45,753 bases of DNA from Polyangiaceae bacterium. Its GTDB lineage: Bacteria; Myxococcota_A; Polyangia; Polyangiales; Polyangiaceae. Location: assembly GCA_025937835.1 (NCBI GenBank), contig JAICQO010000050.1, positions 1 to 45,753 of the forward strand. The letters run 5' to 3'. Both the position numbers and the translations under genes were made by a program. The notes below the pieces were generated by a model that was not told where the DNA came from, did no database searches, and was given only the letters and a program-made list of their open reading frames with translations. Below are positions 1 through 7,815 of this stretch, in pieces; positions within the stretch are counted from its first letter, which is position 1, and each line of letters begins with the position of its first letter.

Positions 1-252
1 CGTGGGTCGTGCAAAGCGCCCCCAGAAAAACTTGCGAGTCTTTGCGCCCCTTTGCGCCTTTGCGGCAGAAGCTCACCAAGCCCGTCTCTTCGACTCACGA
101 AGACGCGCACAGCGCCCCCCAAAACTTGCGCCTGTGGCGCTCTGTCCCCGACCGCGTCGTCACTCAGTCGCCGTGGGTCGTGCAAAGCGCCCCCAAAAAA
201 CTTGCGAGTCTTTGCGCCCCTTTGCGCCTTTGCGGCAGAAGCTCACAAAGCC
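1..252. repeat. Intergenic direct repeat, two ~81-bp copies plus a degenerate third
   Basis: Positions 1-82 and 172-252 are nearly identical, differing by about three changes. Each contains an A-run, then a GCAAAG-family core read on this strand as TTTGCGCCCCTTTGCGCC, and ends in GCAGAAGCTCAC. Between them, at about 109-130, lies a shorter degenerate copy (AGCGCCCCCCAAAACTTGCG). The core is a run of 9-10-bp TTTGCGCC-like units. I see no plausible gene here; the short open frames are by-products of the repeat. The first copy starts at the window edge, so the array may continue to the left. Similar CGCAAAGGCGCAAAG-type intergenic repeats occur in several GC-rich phyla, but the function of this one is unknown. 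Confidence 0.85.
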
Positions 253-264
253 TTACCCCCGAGG

Positions 265-1287
265 CTAGAACTGCCCCGTGTACTTGGCCGAGCAGCTGCT
301 GCGGCTGACGCGGACGGCGAGGCCCGGGCGGGGGCCGGACGGGCGCGGTTGGGGTGCGGCTTCCATGGCGCGGAAGAAGAGCAGCAGACCGCCCGTGAGC
401 GTGGCCGCCGTGCCGAGGCCCGCGAAGAAGGCCGTGCCGGGACGGATCGTGTCGGACGACGCGGGGCTCGCGGCTTCGATGGCGAGCGCCGTTCCGAGCG
501 CGGCGCCGCCGGTGATGAGCGCGGTCCAGGTCAGCGCATCCACGCGCGCCTTGTGCCGCGTGCGCGTGACGGGCGGCGGGAGGTGCTTGAGTGAAGCCGG
601 ACCGGATTCCGGAGTTTCGTGCAGCACGACCTTGACCTCGGCCGAGCGGTGCGGCTCCACCTCACTCACGAAGCGGTCCGTCTGGTAGCGGTCGCGGCGC
701 ACCTCGATCTGGTGTTTGCCCGGCCATGTAAGGCCCGTCCACGGAGTCAGTCCAACCGGGTGACCGTCGAGCACCACGAGAGCTTCGGGCGGATCGCTGA
801 TTACCGTGAGCTGTTGCACGCCCTGATCGACGAGCGCAGTCTCGAGCTGGCGAACTCGGACCTCGACGGCAGCGCGATCCGGGGCGTCCGGAGAGCGGCG
901 CAGGTAGTCGCGGTAGTAGCGCAGGCTGCCGCTCTTGCTGCCCAGGTTGTCGTAAGCCTTGGCGATGTTGAAGGAGAGCTGCGGGTTCGGGTAGAGGCGG
1001 TCGGTCTCGCTGAAGATCTCGATCGCTTCGTAGTAGTGGCCGAGGTCGTAGGCCGCAGCTCCCTTGTCGAAGAGCTGCCGGGCGCGTTTCACGGCGCCTG
1101 ATCCTTCGGCAGCGCCCGGCGTCGGGGGCACGGAGATCGGCGCGGGCTTGGGCGTTGCACCTGGTCGCGCGGCCGTGGCCTTCGGCTGCGACGCAGGGGT
1201 GGGAGGCGCGGGCTCGGCACCTGCGCGAAGGGTTACGAGCACGGTCACAGCGCACAGCCAGGCGAAAGGACGCGCGCGCGGAGCCAT
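265..1287 (-). CDS. TPR-PEGA domain membrane protein
   Basis: A 340-residue envelope protein of a type common in Myxococcota. Residues 1-24 look like a signal peptide or N-terminal anchor, followed by a Pro/Ala-rich linker to about 60. Residues 66-135 are TPR-like helices (RQLFDKGAAAYDLGHYYEAI, then FNIAKAYDNLG). Residues 158-222 form a PEGA domain (VISDPPEALVVLDG, VGLTPWTG, PGKHQIEV). Two hydrophobic segments follow at about 252-270 and 284-305. The start at 1287 is preferred over an upstream one at 1335 because it puts the hydrophobic leader at the N-terminus. PEGA domains are usually surface beta-sandwich modules and TPRs bind proteins, so a scaffold role in the envelope is likely, but no specific function can be assigned. 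It is separated from the next minus-strand gene by about 125 bp. Confidence 0.85.
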   Translation of the reverse strand: MAPRARPFAWLCAVTVLVTLRAGAEPAPPTPASQPKATAARPGATPKPAPISVPPTPGAAEGSGAVKRARQLFDKGAAAYDLGHYYEAIEIFSETDRLYPNPQLSFNIAKAYDNLGSKSGSLRYYRDYLRRSPDAPDRAAVEVRVRQLETALVDQGVQQLTVISDPPEALVVLDGHPVGLTPWTGLTWPGKHQIEVRRDRYQTDRFVSEVEPHRSAEVKVVLHETPESGPASLKHLPPPVTRTRHKARVDALTWTALITGGAALGTALAIEAASPASSDTIRPGTAFFAGLGTAATLTGGLLLFFRAMEAAPQPRPSGPRPGLAVRVSRSSCSAKYTGQF

Positions 1288-1413
1288 AGGCCCCCGAACG
1301 GCGCGGCGCGAGACACGATTAGGTAGGACGCGCACCGCGAGCCGCGCAGCCTGGAGGCGAAGGGCGCAGAACCAGCGAGCGGGTAAGCCTCACGGGTGAA
1401 ACGGCGGAGCCGC

Positions 1414-2499
1414 TCAGTCGTCCCCGTCGAGCTTACGGATCAGCGCCTCCACCCGCAGCATGGCCGGCAGATCGCTGGTGCGGTGCGCGTGATCCATGGC
1501 GGCGAACAGGTGCGTCTGTTCCAAGAGCAGACGCTCGGGCTCGCGCTCGAGGAGCGAGACGTAGTGATCGAACAGGCGAGCGTGGTTGCTGCGGGTGCGG
1601 CGGCTCACGGCGTGCCGCACCACGGCGTGGAGCGTGAAGCGTCCGGCGGCCGGCTCCTGAACCAGGCGGAACGCTCGCAGTGGCTCGAGGGCGCGCTCGG
1701 CGTGGCTCCGGATCCGCGCCAGGGACACGAGCGACGCGCGATCGACGTGGTCGCCTTCCACGTGGGCGAGCACGGCGAGGATCCGCCGGCTCTCGGGCGA
1801 GAGACGGCGCCAGGCCCACTCCACGAGCAGCGCCACCTCGGGCAGATCGTCCTCGTGCTCGATGGCGACCACCCGCTCCACGCCGCGCGCGCGGAGCGCC
1901 TCGGCAAGCCCGGTTACGGTCTCGGCGCGCGAAGCCACGATCCCGTCGGCGATGTCGAGCGCCAGCGGGTTGAAGCGCAGCAAACGCGTGAGCCCTGCCA
2001 CGCGCGGGAATGCGCTCTTGCCGGAGGTCACGAGCGGCGCCGTCACGGGAAAGATCCAAACGCCGGCCAGCAAGCAGCGCCGGGCGGTGATCACGAAGCT
2101 CACGGGAGTCTTGGAGAACGCCTCGAGCAGCCGCGCCGTGGCGCGATCGTTCTCATGGTTGTCGAGCACGATCAGCCGCGGGCCGCCCGCCCGAAAGAAA
2201 CGAGCGAGCGCGGCCACGCGACCGTCTCCGAGCGGCGTGCCGAAGCGCAGCGCGAACAGCTCCGTGACCGTGCGGAACCCCCAGGAGGCGACGCGAAACC
2301 AGTGCACATTGCCCCGGAAGAAGCGCGCCATTCGGTGACCGAGCGCGGAAGCCAGCAGCGATTTGCCCGAGCCGCCCGAGCCGACCAGCGCCAGCCGCGC
2401 AGGCGCCGCGCTCTTTATCGTGCGCTCCAACGTCGAGAGCTCGCCGCGCCGGCCCTTCAGTCCGGTGGGCTTGGGTGGGAACAGCGCGTCGCTGATCAT
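1414..2499 (-). CDS. STAND-like (NB-ARC type) ATPase, minimal form
   Basis: This 361-residue protein has a Walker A motif GSGGSGKS at 40-47, a hydrophobic Walker B strand RLIVLDNHEN around 108-117, a sensor-1-like FVITARR, and FNPLALDIA, which matches the GxP motif (GLPLAL) that links the NTPase to the winged helix in STAND/NB-ARC proteins. The rest of the C-terminal half is helical and looks like the winged-helix and arm regions. STAND proteins are normally regulators with a large sensor (TPR, WD40, LRR) after the NTPase and an effector before it. Here both are missing, so this is an isolated switch module or it acts with a partner encoded elsewhere. The second Walker B acidic residue is replaced by Asn114. 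It precedes the TPR-PEGA gene on the same strand. Confidence 0.75.
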   Translation of the reverse strand: MISDALFPPKPTGLKGRRGELSTLERTIKSAAPARLALVGSGGSGKSLLASALGHRMARFFRGNVHWFRVASWGFRTVTELFALRFGTPLGDGRVAALARFFRAGGPRLIVLDNHENDRATARLLEAFSKTPVSFVITARRCLLAGVWIFPVTAPLVTSGKSAFPRVAGLTRLLRFNPLALDIADGIVASRAETVTGLAEALRARGVERVVAIEHEDDLPEVALLVEWAWRRLSPESRRILAVLAHVEGDHVDRASLVSLARIRSHAERALEPLRAFRLVQEPAAGRFTLHAVVRHAVSRRTRSNHARLFDHYVSLLEREPERLLLEQTHLFAAMDHAHRTSDLPAMLRVEALIRKLDGDD

Positions 2500-2599
2500 G
2501 CGAAGCGCAGTCTACGCGACGCGGTCACCCGAGAGAAACCCGGCGTCGCCGTCGGGGCAAGGCGTCGAACGACCGCGCCGAGCCCGCGCTCGGAAGCGC

Positions 2600-4096
2600 T
2601 TACGGCGCGAGGTACCGCCGCTCGAGATGACGGAAAAACGCCTCCGTTCCGAGCGGCGCGCCCGTGGCGCGGCCGATCAGCTCCGGCGTGTCGAACAGCG
2701 AGCCCTGCGACCAGACGTTGTCCTTGAGCCAGGCGTTCATCGGCGTGAAATCGCCTGCGGCGAGCGCTTCGCGAACGCCGTCGGACTCGATCATCGCGCG
2801 GAACAGCTGCGCGGCCGTGAGGGCGCCGAGGGTGTAGGTCGGGAAATAGCCGAACAGCCCGGCAGGCCAGTGCACGTCCTGCATGCAACCGTCGCGGTGG
2901 TTGTCGCCCGTGCGGAGGCCGAGCAGCGAGAACATGGCGGCGTCCCAGGCTTCGGGGATGTCGGCGACCGTGAGCTTGCCCTCGATCAACGCCTTTTCGA
3001 TCTCGAAGCGGAGTACGACGTGGCACGGATACGTCGCCTCGTCGGCGTCGACGCGGATGAAGTCGCGGCGCACGCGCGTGGCCAGGCGGTACAGGTTGTC
3101 CACGGAGAAGGCCCGGGCGTTCCGCGCGAAGGCTTCGGGGAAGGCTTCGCGCACGAGCGGCTCCATCACCTGCAAAAACTCGCGGCTGCGGCAGACCTGC
3201 ATCTCTTGCAAGAGGCTCTGGCTCTCGTGCACGCTCATGCCGCGCGCCGCGCCCACCGGCTGCTCGAGCCAAGATTTCGGCAAGTTTTGCTCGTATTTCG
3301 CGTGCCCGGTCTCGTGCATCACGCCCATCAGCGCCTTCTGGAAGTCGCTCTCGTCGTAGCGCGTGGTGATGCGCACGTCGGTCGGCACGCCGCCGCAGAA
3401 CGGGTGGTGGCTCTGATCGAGCCGGCCGTGGACGAAGTCGAAGCCGACCTTTTCCATCAGCCGGAGGCCGAGCCAGCGCTGGCGTTCGACGGGAAACGGC
3501 CCCTCGGGCTCGAGCACCGTCTCTCGGCTCTGCTTTTCGACGACGCGATCGATGAAGCCGGGCAAGAACGCGCGGATCTCGGCAAACAGCGCCGCGAAAT
3601 GCTCGCTGTTGCCGCCGGGCTCGAAGCCGTCGACCAGCGAGTCGTACGGAGAGAGGCCGAGATTCGAGGAGAGCGCCGCGGCCACCTCGCGCTTCAGCGA
3701 CACCACCGCCTCGAGCAGCGGACGGAAGCTCTGCCAGTCGCTCGCAGGGCGAAGCATGCGCCAGGCCTGTTCGCTCTGGCTCTCGGCGCGGGAGGAAGCC
3801 TCGACCAGGCGCCGCGGGATGCTGGTCTCGCGCAGGTAAGCGCGCTTGATCTCGCGCAGGTTCGCGCGCTGCCACGGCTCGAGCCCGCCCGAGCTCTCGG
3901 CCGCGGCGATCCAGTCCCCCACGCGCGGATCGGTGAGCTGTTCGTGGATCAGGCCGCGCAAGGTGGCGAGCGCTTCGGCGCGCGCCTGACCGCCGCCGGG
4001 CGGCATCATCGCCGCTTCGTCCCAGGCGCTGATGGCCTCGACGTGTCGCAGACCGGAGATGCGCTGGTTGTGCTGCTCGAGGGCGGCGTAGGACAT
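2600..4096 (-). CDS. Carboxypeptidase Taq (M32 family metallocarboxypeptidase)
   Basis: A 498-residue cytosolic zinc carboxypeptidase of family M32, which removes C-terminal residues from peptides. The length is normal for the family (about 490-510). The zinc site is intact: HETGH at 261-265 (His261, Glu262, His265) and the third ligand in HESQS at 290-294 (Glu291). Family motifs FCGGVPTDVRITTRY and a DNHRDGCMQDVHW segment near the C-terminus are also visible. No signal peptide is present. The start at 4096 matches the usual N-terminus of the family (YAALEQHNQRISGLRHV). The downstream ATPase gene follows after 100 bp. Probably a peptide-recycling enzyme. Confidence 0.95.
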   Translation of the reverse strand: MSYAALEQHNQRISGLRHVEAISAWDEAAMMPPGGGQARAEALATLRGLIHEQLTDPRVGDWIAAAESSGGLEPWQRANLREIKRAYLRETSIPRRLVEASSRAESQSEQAWRMLRPASDWQSFRPLLEAVVSLKREVAAALSSNLGLSPYDSLVDGFEPGGNSEHFAALFAEIRAFLPGFIDRVVEKQSRETVLEPEGPFPVERQRWLGLRLMEKVGFDFVHGRLDQSHHPFCGGVPTDVRITTRYDESDFQKALMGVMHETGHAKYEQNLPKSWLEQPVGAARGMSVHESQSLLQEMQVCRSREFLQVMEPLVREAFPEAFARNARAFSVDNLYRLATRVRRDFIRVDADEATYPCHVVLRFEIEKALIEGKLTVADIPEAWDAAMFSLLGLRTGDNHRDGCMQDVHWPAGLFGYFPTYTLGALTAAQLFRAMIESDGVREALAAGDFTPMNAWLKDNVWSQGSLFDTPELIGRATGAPLGTEAFFRHLERRYLAP

Positions 4097-4119
4097 GCCC
4101 GAAGAGCGTACGCCAGATC

Positions 4120-5478
4120 CTAACCCGGGGCTTGTTCAATCACGGCCTGGGCCGCGGCCCTCCGCTCGTTCTCGCGCGAGATGGCCAGGACCAACCACAG
4201 CCAGACGCCAGTGAGGACGAGATTCAGCACCGCGAACACGCGCACTCCGAGGCCCATCGTGGCCGAAAGCAGCAGCACGAACCCCGCCGAGGTCACGTCG
4301 CCGAACCGCACGCAGAACGAATCCACGGCTTGCTTGGCCTTGTATTTGGCTTCGGTGCTCGTCGGCAGCCACAGCATGTTGCGGGCCGTGTTGTTGAACG
4401 AATAGTCGGAAGAGTTCTCGAGGATCTTGCCGATCCGGAGCACCCCCAGCACGGGCAGGATCGCCACGCTGAGCGCGTCACCGAGCGCGATCACCGGCAG
4501 CACCAGCAGCGCGGCCTTCACGCCGCCGCGCTTGACGAGGCGCGAGACCACGAGCGTCTGCAAGAGCACCGTGAGGGTGTTGGTGATCAGGTAGAAGTCC
4601 GCGTACTGCTCGCTGATGTACTGGCCGATCTCGCCCTTGGCGATGGCGCCCTGGTCGGCGAGCTCTCGAGCTACGCCGACGAACAGCTTGGACAACATGA
4701 ACTCGCCGTTGGTGTTGACGAGCGTGAACACCACCGTAAACGCCGCGATCAGCCCGAGATAGCGGTCGCTGCGCAAGAGCTCGAACGCCCCGGCGCGGTC
4801 CGCCGCGGGCTTCTCGGCGACCGCGTGCTCCGGCGCGACTTTCTTGCGTAGCCGGTACACGACCGAGCCGAGCGCGGCCGAGGCCAAGAGCAGCGCGGCG
4901 CTCACCAGCATCAGCGTGTAATTCTCGAAGATACGCACCAGCAATGCAGCGACCAGGCTGCCGAGAAACGCACCGACGGTTTGGCCGATGCCAACCAGCG
5001 GGAACAGGCGCTTGCCCTCCTCGACCGAGTACAGATCGTTCGCCAGCGCCCAGAACTGCGCGACGATCATCATGTTGAAGATGCCGTGCCACAGGTAAAA
5101 CACGATGCCGAGCTTCGACGACAGCGCCGGCACCGAGTGGGCGAGCGAGAACAGCAGCAGGTGCGAAGCGAAGAACAGCGTGACGCTCACCACCAGGCGA
5201 AGCTTCGGAACTCTGTCCGCGTAGCGCGCATAAGCCGGCACGGCGAAGACGAGCGACGCGGCGATCGCCGCGCCGACGTAGCTCTTGTACTCGGCGCCGG
5301 ACGGGCCCATGGACAGGATCAGCCCGTCGCGCACCGGCTTCAGGATCAGCGACGCGGTCAGGATCAGGCACACGTTCAGCGCCAAGAGCAGCGCTGCAAT
5401 GCCTTCCCCGGCTCGAACTTCGGTAACGACGGCGAGCGCCCGCTCGAGCGAGCTGGGCTTGGGCTGGGTGTCGGTCAT
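4120..5478 (-). CDS. Tlc/NTT-like major facilitator protein (nucleotide transporter family)
   Basis: A polytopic inner-membrane protein of about 452 residues with roughly 11-12 hydrophobic segments. The N-terminal segment LILKPVRDGLILS is the kind of Lys-Pro-x-Arg-Asp element seen in the ADP/ATP carrier-like (Tlc/NTT) branch of the MFS, and FWALANDLYSVEEGKRLFPLVGIG is also typical. True Tlc proteins exchange ATP for ADP in intracellular bacteria and plastids; related proteins in free-living bacteria have no established substrate. It is divergent from another protein of the same type at 5628, across 150 bp. A TTG start at 5496 would add six residues; ATG at 5478 is preferred. Confidence 0.85.
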   Translation of the reverse strand: MTDTQPKPSSLERALAVVTEVRAGEGIAALLLALNVCLILTASLILKPVRDGLILSMGPSGAEYKSYVGAAIAASLVFAVPAYARYADRVPKLRLVVSVTLFFASHLLLFSLAHSVPALSSKLGIVFYLWHGIFNMMIVAQFWALANDLYSVEEGKRLFPLVGIGQTVGAFLGSLVAALLVRIFENYTLMLVSAALLLASAALGSVVYRLRKKVAPEHAVAEKPAADRAGAFELLRSDRYLGLIAAFTVVFTLVNTNGEFMLSKLFVGVARELADQGAIAKGEIGQYISEQYADFYLITNTLTVLLQTLVVSRLVKRGGVKAALLVLPVIALGDALSVAILPVLGVLRIGKILENSSDYSFNNTARNMLWLPTSTEAKYKAKQAVDSFCVRFGDVTSAGFVLLLSATMGLGVRVFAVLNLVLTGVWLWLVLAISRENERRAAAQAVIEQAPG

Positions 5479-5581
5479 AGCGGGGGGTGGTTCCAACGGC
5501 AGCGCCCTGGGCGCAGGTCCCGAGGAAGCGGGGCAGCCGCAGACGAGTCGCGTCGCCGTGAGAAAAGCTGATCCGCGGGGG

Positions 5582-5627
5582 TGCGGCAGCTGCCAACTGC
5601 AGTGCGGCGGCAGTATATGCTCGGACC
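5582..5627 (+). promoter_or_regulatory. Divergent control region with a -10-like TATATGCT just before the ATG
   Basis: The 149-bp gap between the two transporter genes contains a perfect 10-bp palindrome GGCAGCTGCC at 5585-5594 and a TATATGCT element at 5614-5621. If that element is a -10 box, transcription would begin at or within a base or two of the ATG at 5628, giving a leaderless message; no Shine-Dalgarno sequence precedes the ATG. I see no good -35 box. This is inference from position and sequence only. Confidence 0.3.
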
Positions 5628-7793
5628 ATGCGCCCAGATCAATGGCGGCGACAGCCGGGCCCCGTGGCCCTCGCCGCGCTTTGTGCGGCGCTGATGATCT
5701 GTCATCAGGTGGTCGCCAAGGCGCTGCGCGACGCGCTGTTTCTGTCGGCGTTCCCGAGCGCGGATCTTCCGAAGGCGATGCTGGCGGCGGCGCTGCTCGG
5801 CGTCCCGAGCGTGCTCGCGGCCGCGAACGCGATGGGGCGAGTCGGTCCCGGGCGGCTCGTGCCCGGATTGATCCTCGCGAGCGCGACGATCTACGCTGTC
5901 GAGTTCTTGACCATCGAGCGCTGGCCAGGGCCCACGGCGGTGCTCGTGTACCTCCACGTCTCGGTCGGCGGCGCGCTCACGATCAGCGGCTTCTGGTCGG
6001 TAGTGAACGAGCGCTTCGATCCGCACAGCGCGCGCCGCGCGATCGCCATCATCACGGGTGGAGCCGCGCTCGGCGGTCTGGGGGGCGGGCTGCTCGGGCG
6101 CTCCCTGGGCGAGCTCGGCGCGAAGGCCATGTTGCTTGCGCTGGTGACGCTCGGCGCGATGGCCGCGCTCTTGGTGCTGCGGCTCGGCCAAGGGTCGAGC
6201 GCGTCGCTGCTCTCGACGCGCGCCGCTTCGGCGATCGTCAGCTTGCGCGAGTCGTCCTACCTGCGGAAGCTTTCGCTGTTCGTGGCGCTGACCAGCTTCT
6301 CGGCGGCGCTGATCGATTTCGCCTTCAAAATGTCGGCCGCGGAGGCGCACAGCGGCGCCGCCGATCTGGTCCAATTTTTCGCGGTCTTCTACACCGTGAC
6401 CAGCGTGGTCACCGTGCTGTTCCAGCTCGGCCTCTCACGGTTCATCCTCGACCACGTGGGGCTCGGCGGCGCGCTCGCGGTCCTGCCGGGCGCGCTGCTC
6501 TCGTTCGGCGTGCTGGCCCTCGGCGCCCCGGGCACCCTCACCTTCTCGCTGCTGCGCGGCGCCGAGAACACCTTGCAAAGCTCGCTGTTCCGCTCGGCCT
6601 ACGAGACGCTGTACACCCCGGTCGCGCCCTCCATCAAGCGCAGCGCGAAGGCCATCATCGACGTCGCCTTCGATCGTGCGGGGGAAGCCATCGCCAGCGG
6701 CTTCGTGCTGCTCTTGCTGTTGTTCCTGCCCGCGCTCGCGCCGCGGATCGGCGTGGGCACGGCGATCGCGATCGGCGGCGTGTGCATGTTCATGGCGATG
6801 CGCCTGCAAAAGGGCTACGTCGAGGAGCTCGCCGCGAGCCTGCGCGCCGGCCGTATCCACCTCGACGAGATGCAAGTCGGCGACGCCACGACGCGGCTCG
6901 CGGTCTCGCAAACGGCGCTCGAAATCGACCGCGCCGAGCTGCTTCGTCAGATCCAGGCGCTGCGCTCGCAAGAGGGGCACGCAGGCGAGCGCGGCTCGCG
7001 CCCGACCTCGGCGCGGCCCAGCCTCGAGCCGCTGGTCGCGTGGCCGCGCGCGGCCGAGCTCGCCTCGGGCGACGTCGCGCGCATCCAGGCAGCGCTCGTG
7101 TCGGCGCCGCTCGAGCCGCCGCTGGTGTCGCTGGTGATCCCGCTGCTCGCGCACGACGAGCTGAACCCCGCCGCGGTCAAGGCCCTGCTCGGCGTGGCGG
7201 AGCGCTCCGCGGGGCAGCTCGTCGACGTGCTGCTCGATCCGGAGCAGCCGCTCAAGCTACGGCGACGCATTCCGCGCGTGCTGCGCTCGGTAGCGTCGTC
7301 GCGCGCGGCGCGCGGCCTCTCCGACGGCCTGTTCGATCCCGAGTTCGACGTGCGGCAGCGCAGCGCGGTGGCGCTGCTGCGCATGGTCGAGCAACGGCCA
7401 GAGCTCAGGCCTCCGCGGCGCCTGGTCTACGAAGCGGCGGAGCGCGAGCTGTCGCTCGACGCGAACGACGAGGCCTGTTTCCATCCGGACGCACTCGACG
7501 ACGAGCAAGCCCTGGCGCGCGGGCCCGGCTCGGCCTTTCACCGCGGGATCGAGCACATCTTCACGCTGCTCGGCCTGGCCCTGGATCGCGAGGCGCTCGA
7601 CCTGGCCGTCCGCGCGCTCGCCGGCAGCGACGCCAAGCTGCGCGGCACCGCGCTCGAATACCTGGAAAATGTGCTGCCGGACACGATCCGCACCGAGCTC
7701 GTGAAGCGGCTTTCTCGCGACCTGCCTCGCAAGCCCGTCGAGCGCCGCCCGAGCAAGGAGCTCGTTGAAGAACTGAAACGCTCGATGGGCTGA
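5628..7793 (+). CDS. Tlc/NTT-like transporter fused to a C-terminal HEAT-like domain
   Basis: This 721-residue protein begins with about 390 residues of transmembrane segments related to the protein at 4120-5478. ALCAALMICHQVVAKALRDA resembles the first helix of Tlc-like proteins, and SGFWSVVNERFDPHSARRAI the conserved middle loop. From about residue 394 it becomes soluble: a charged helical linker (LRAGRIHLDEMQVGDATTRL), then a helix-repeat region from about 497 to the end resembling HEAT/armadillo repeats (VIPLLAHDELNPAAVKALLG, LRSVASSRAARGLSDGLFD). Fusion of an ATP/ADP-carrier-like core to HEAT repeats is known in bacterial NTT-like proteins of unknown role. The next gene starts 4-22 bp downstream, so it leads an operon with the outer-membrane barrel and lipoprotein. 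Substrate unknown. Confidence 0.85.
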   Translation: MRPDQWRRQPGPVALAALCAALMICHQVVAKALRDALFLSAFPSADLPKAMLAAALLGVPSVLAAANAMGRVGPGRLVPGLILASATIYAVEFLTIERWPGPTAVLVYLHVSVGGALTISGFWSVVNERFDPHSARRAIAIITGGAALGGLGGGLLGRSLGELGAKAMLLALVTLGAMAALLVLRLGQGSSASLLSTRAASAIVSLRESSYLRKLSLFVALTSFSAALIDFAFKMSAAEAHSGAADLVQFFAVFYTVTSVVTVLFQLGLSRFILDHVGLGGALAVLPGALLSFGVLALGAPGTLTFSLLRGAENTLQSSLFRSAYETLYTPVAPSIKRSAKAIIDVAFDRAGEAIASGFVLLLLLFLPALAPRIGVGTAIAIGGVCMFMAMRLQKGYVEELAASLRAGRIHLDEMQVGDATTRLAVSQTALEIDRAELLRQIQALRSQEGHAGERGSRPTSARPSLEPLVAWPRAAELASGDVARIQAALVSAPLEPPLVSLVIPLLAHDELNPAAVKALLGVAERSAGQLVDVLLDPEQPLKLRRRIPRVLRSVASSRAARGLSDGLFDPEFDVRQRSAVALLRMVEQRPELRPPRRLVYEAAERELSLDANDEACFHPDALDDEQALARGPGSAFHRGIEHIFTLLGLALDREALDLAVRALAGSDAKLRGTALEYLENVLPDTIRTELVKRLSRDLPRKPVERRPSKELVEELKRSMG

Positions 7794-7815
7794 TTTCGTG
7801 ATAGGACCGGCCCGG

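Noticed and set aside
1-264. Short open frames in the repeat region and a possible CRISPR-like array
   Set aside because: The repeats are about 81 bp with one intervening segment and no regular short repeat-spacer pattern; the frames follow from the repeat.
2363-4123. A 586-residue plus-strand frame across the carboxypeptidase gene
   Set aside because: The minus-strand frame has the complete M32 zinc site; the plus-strand frame has no recognisable motif.
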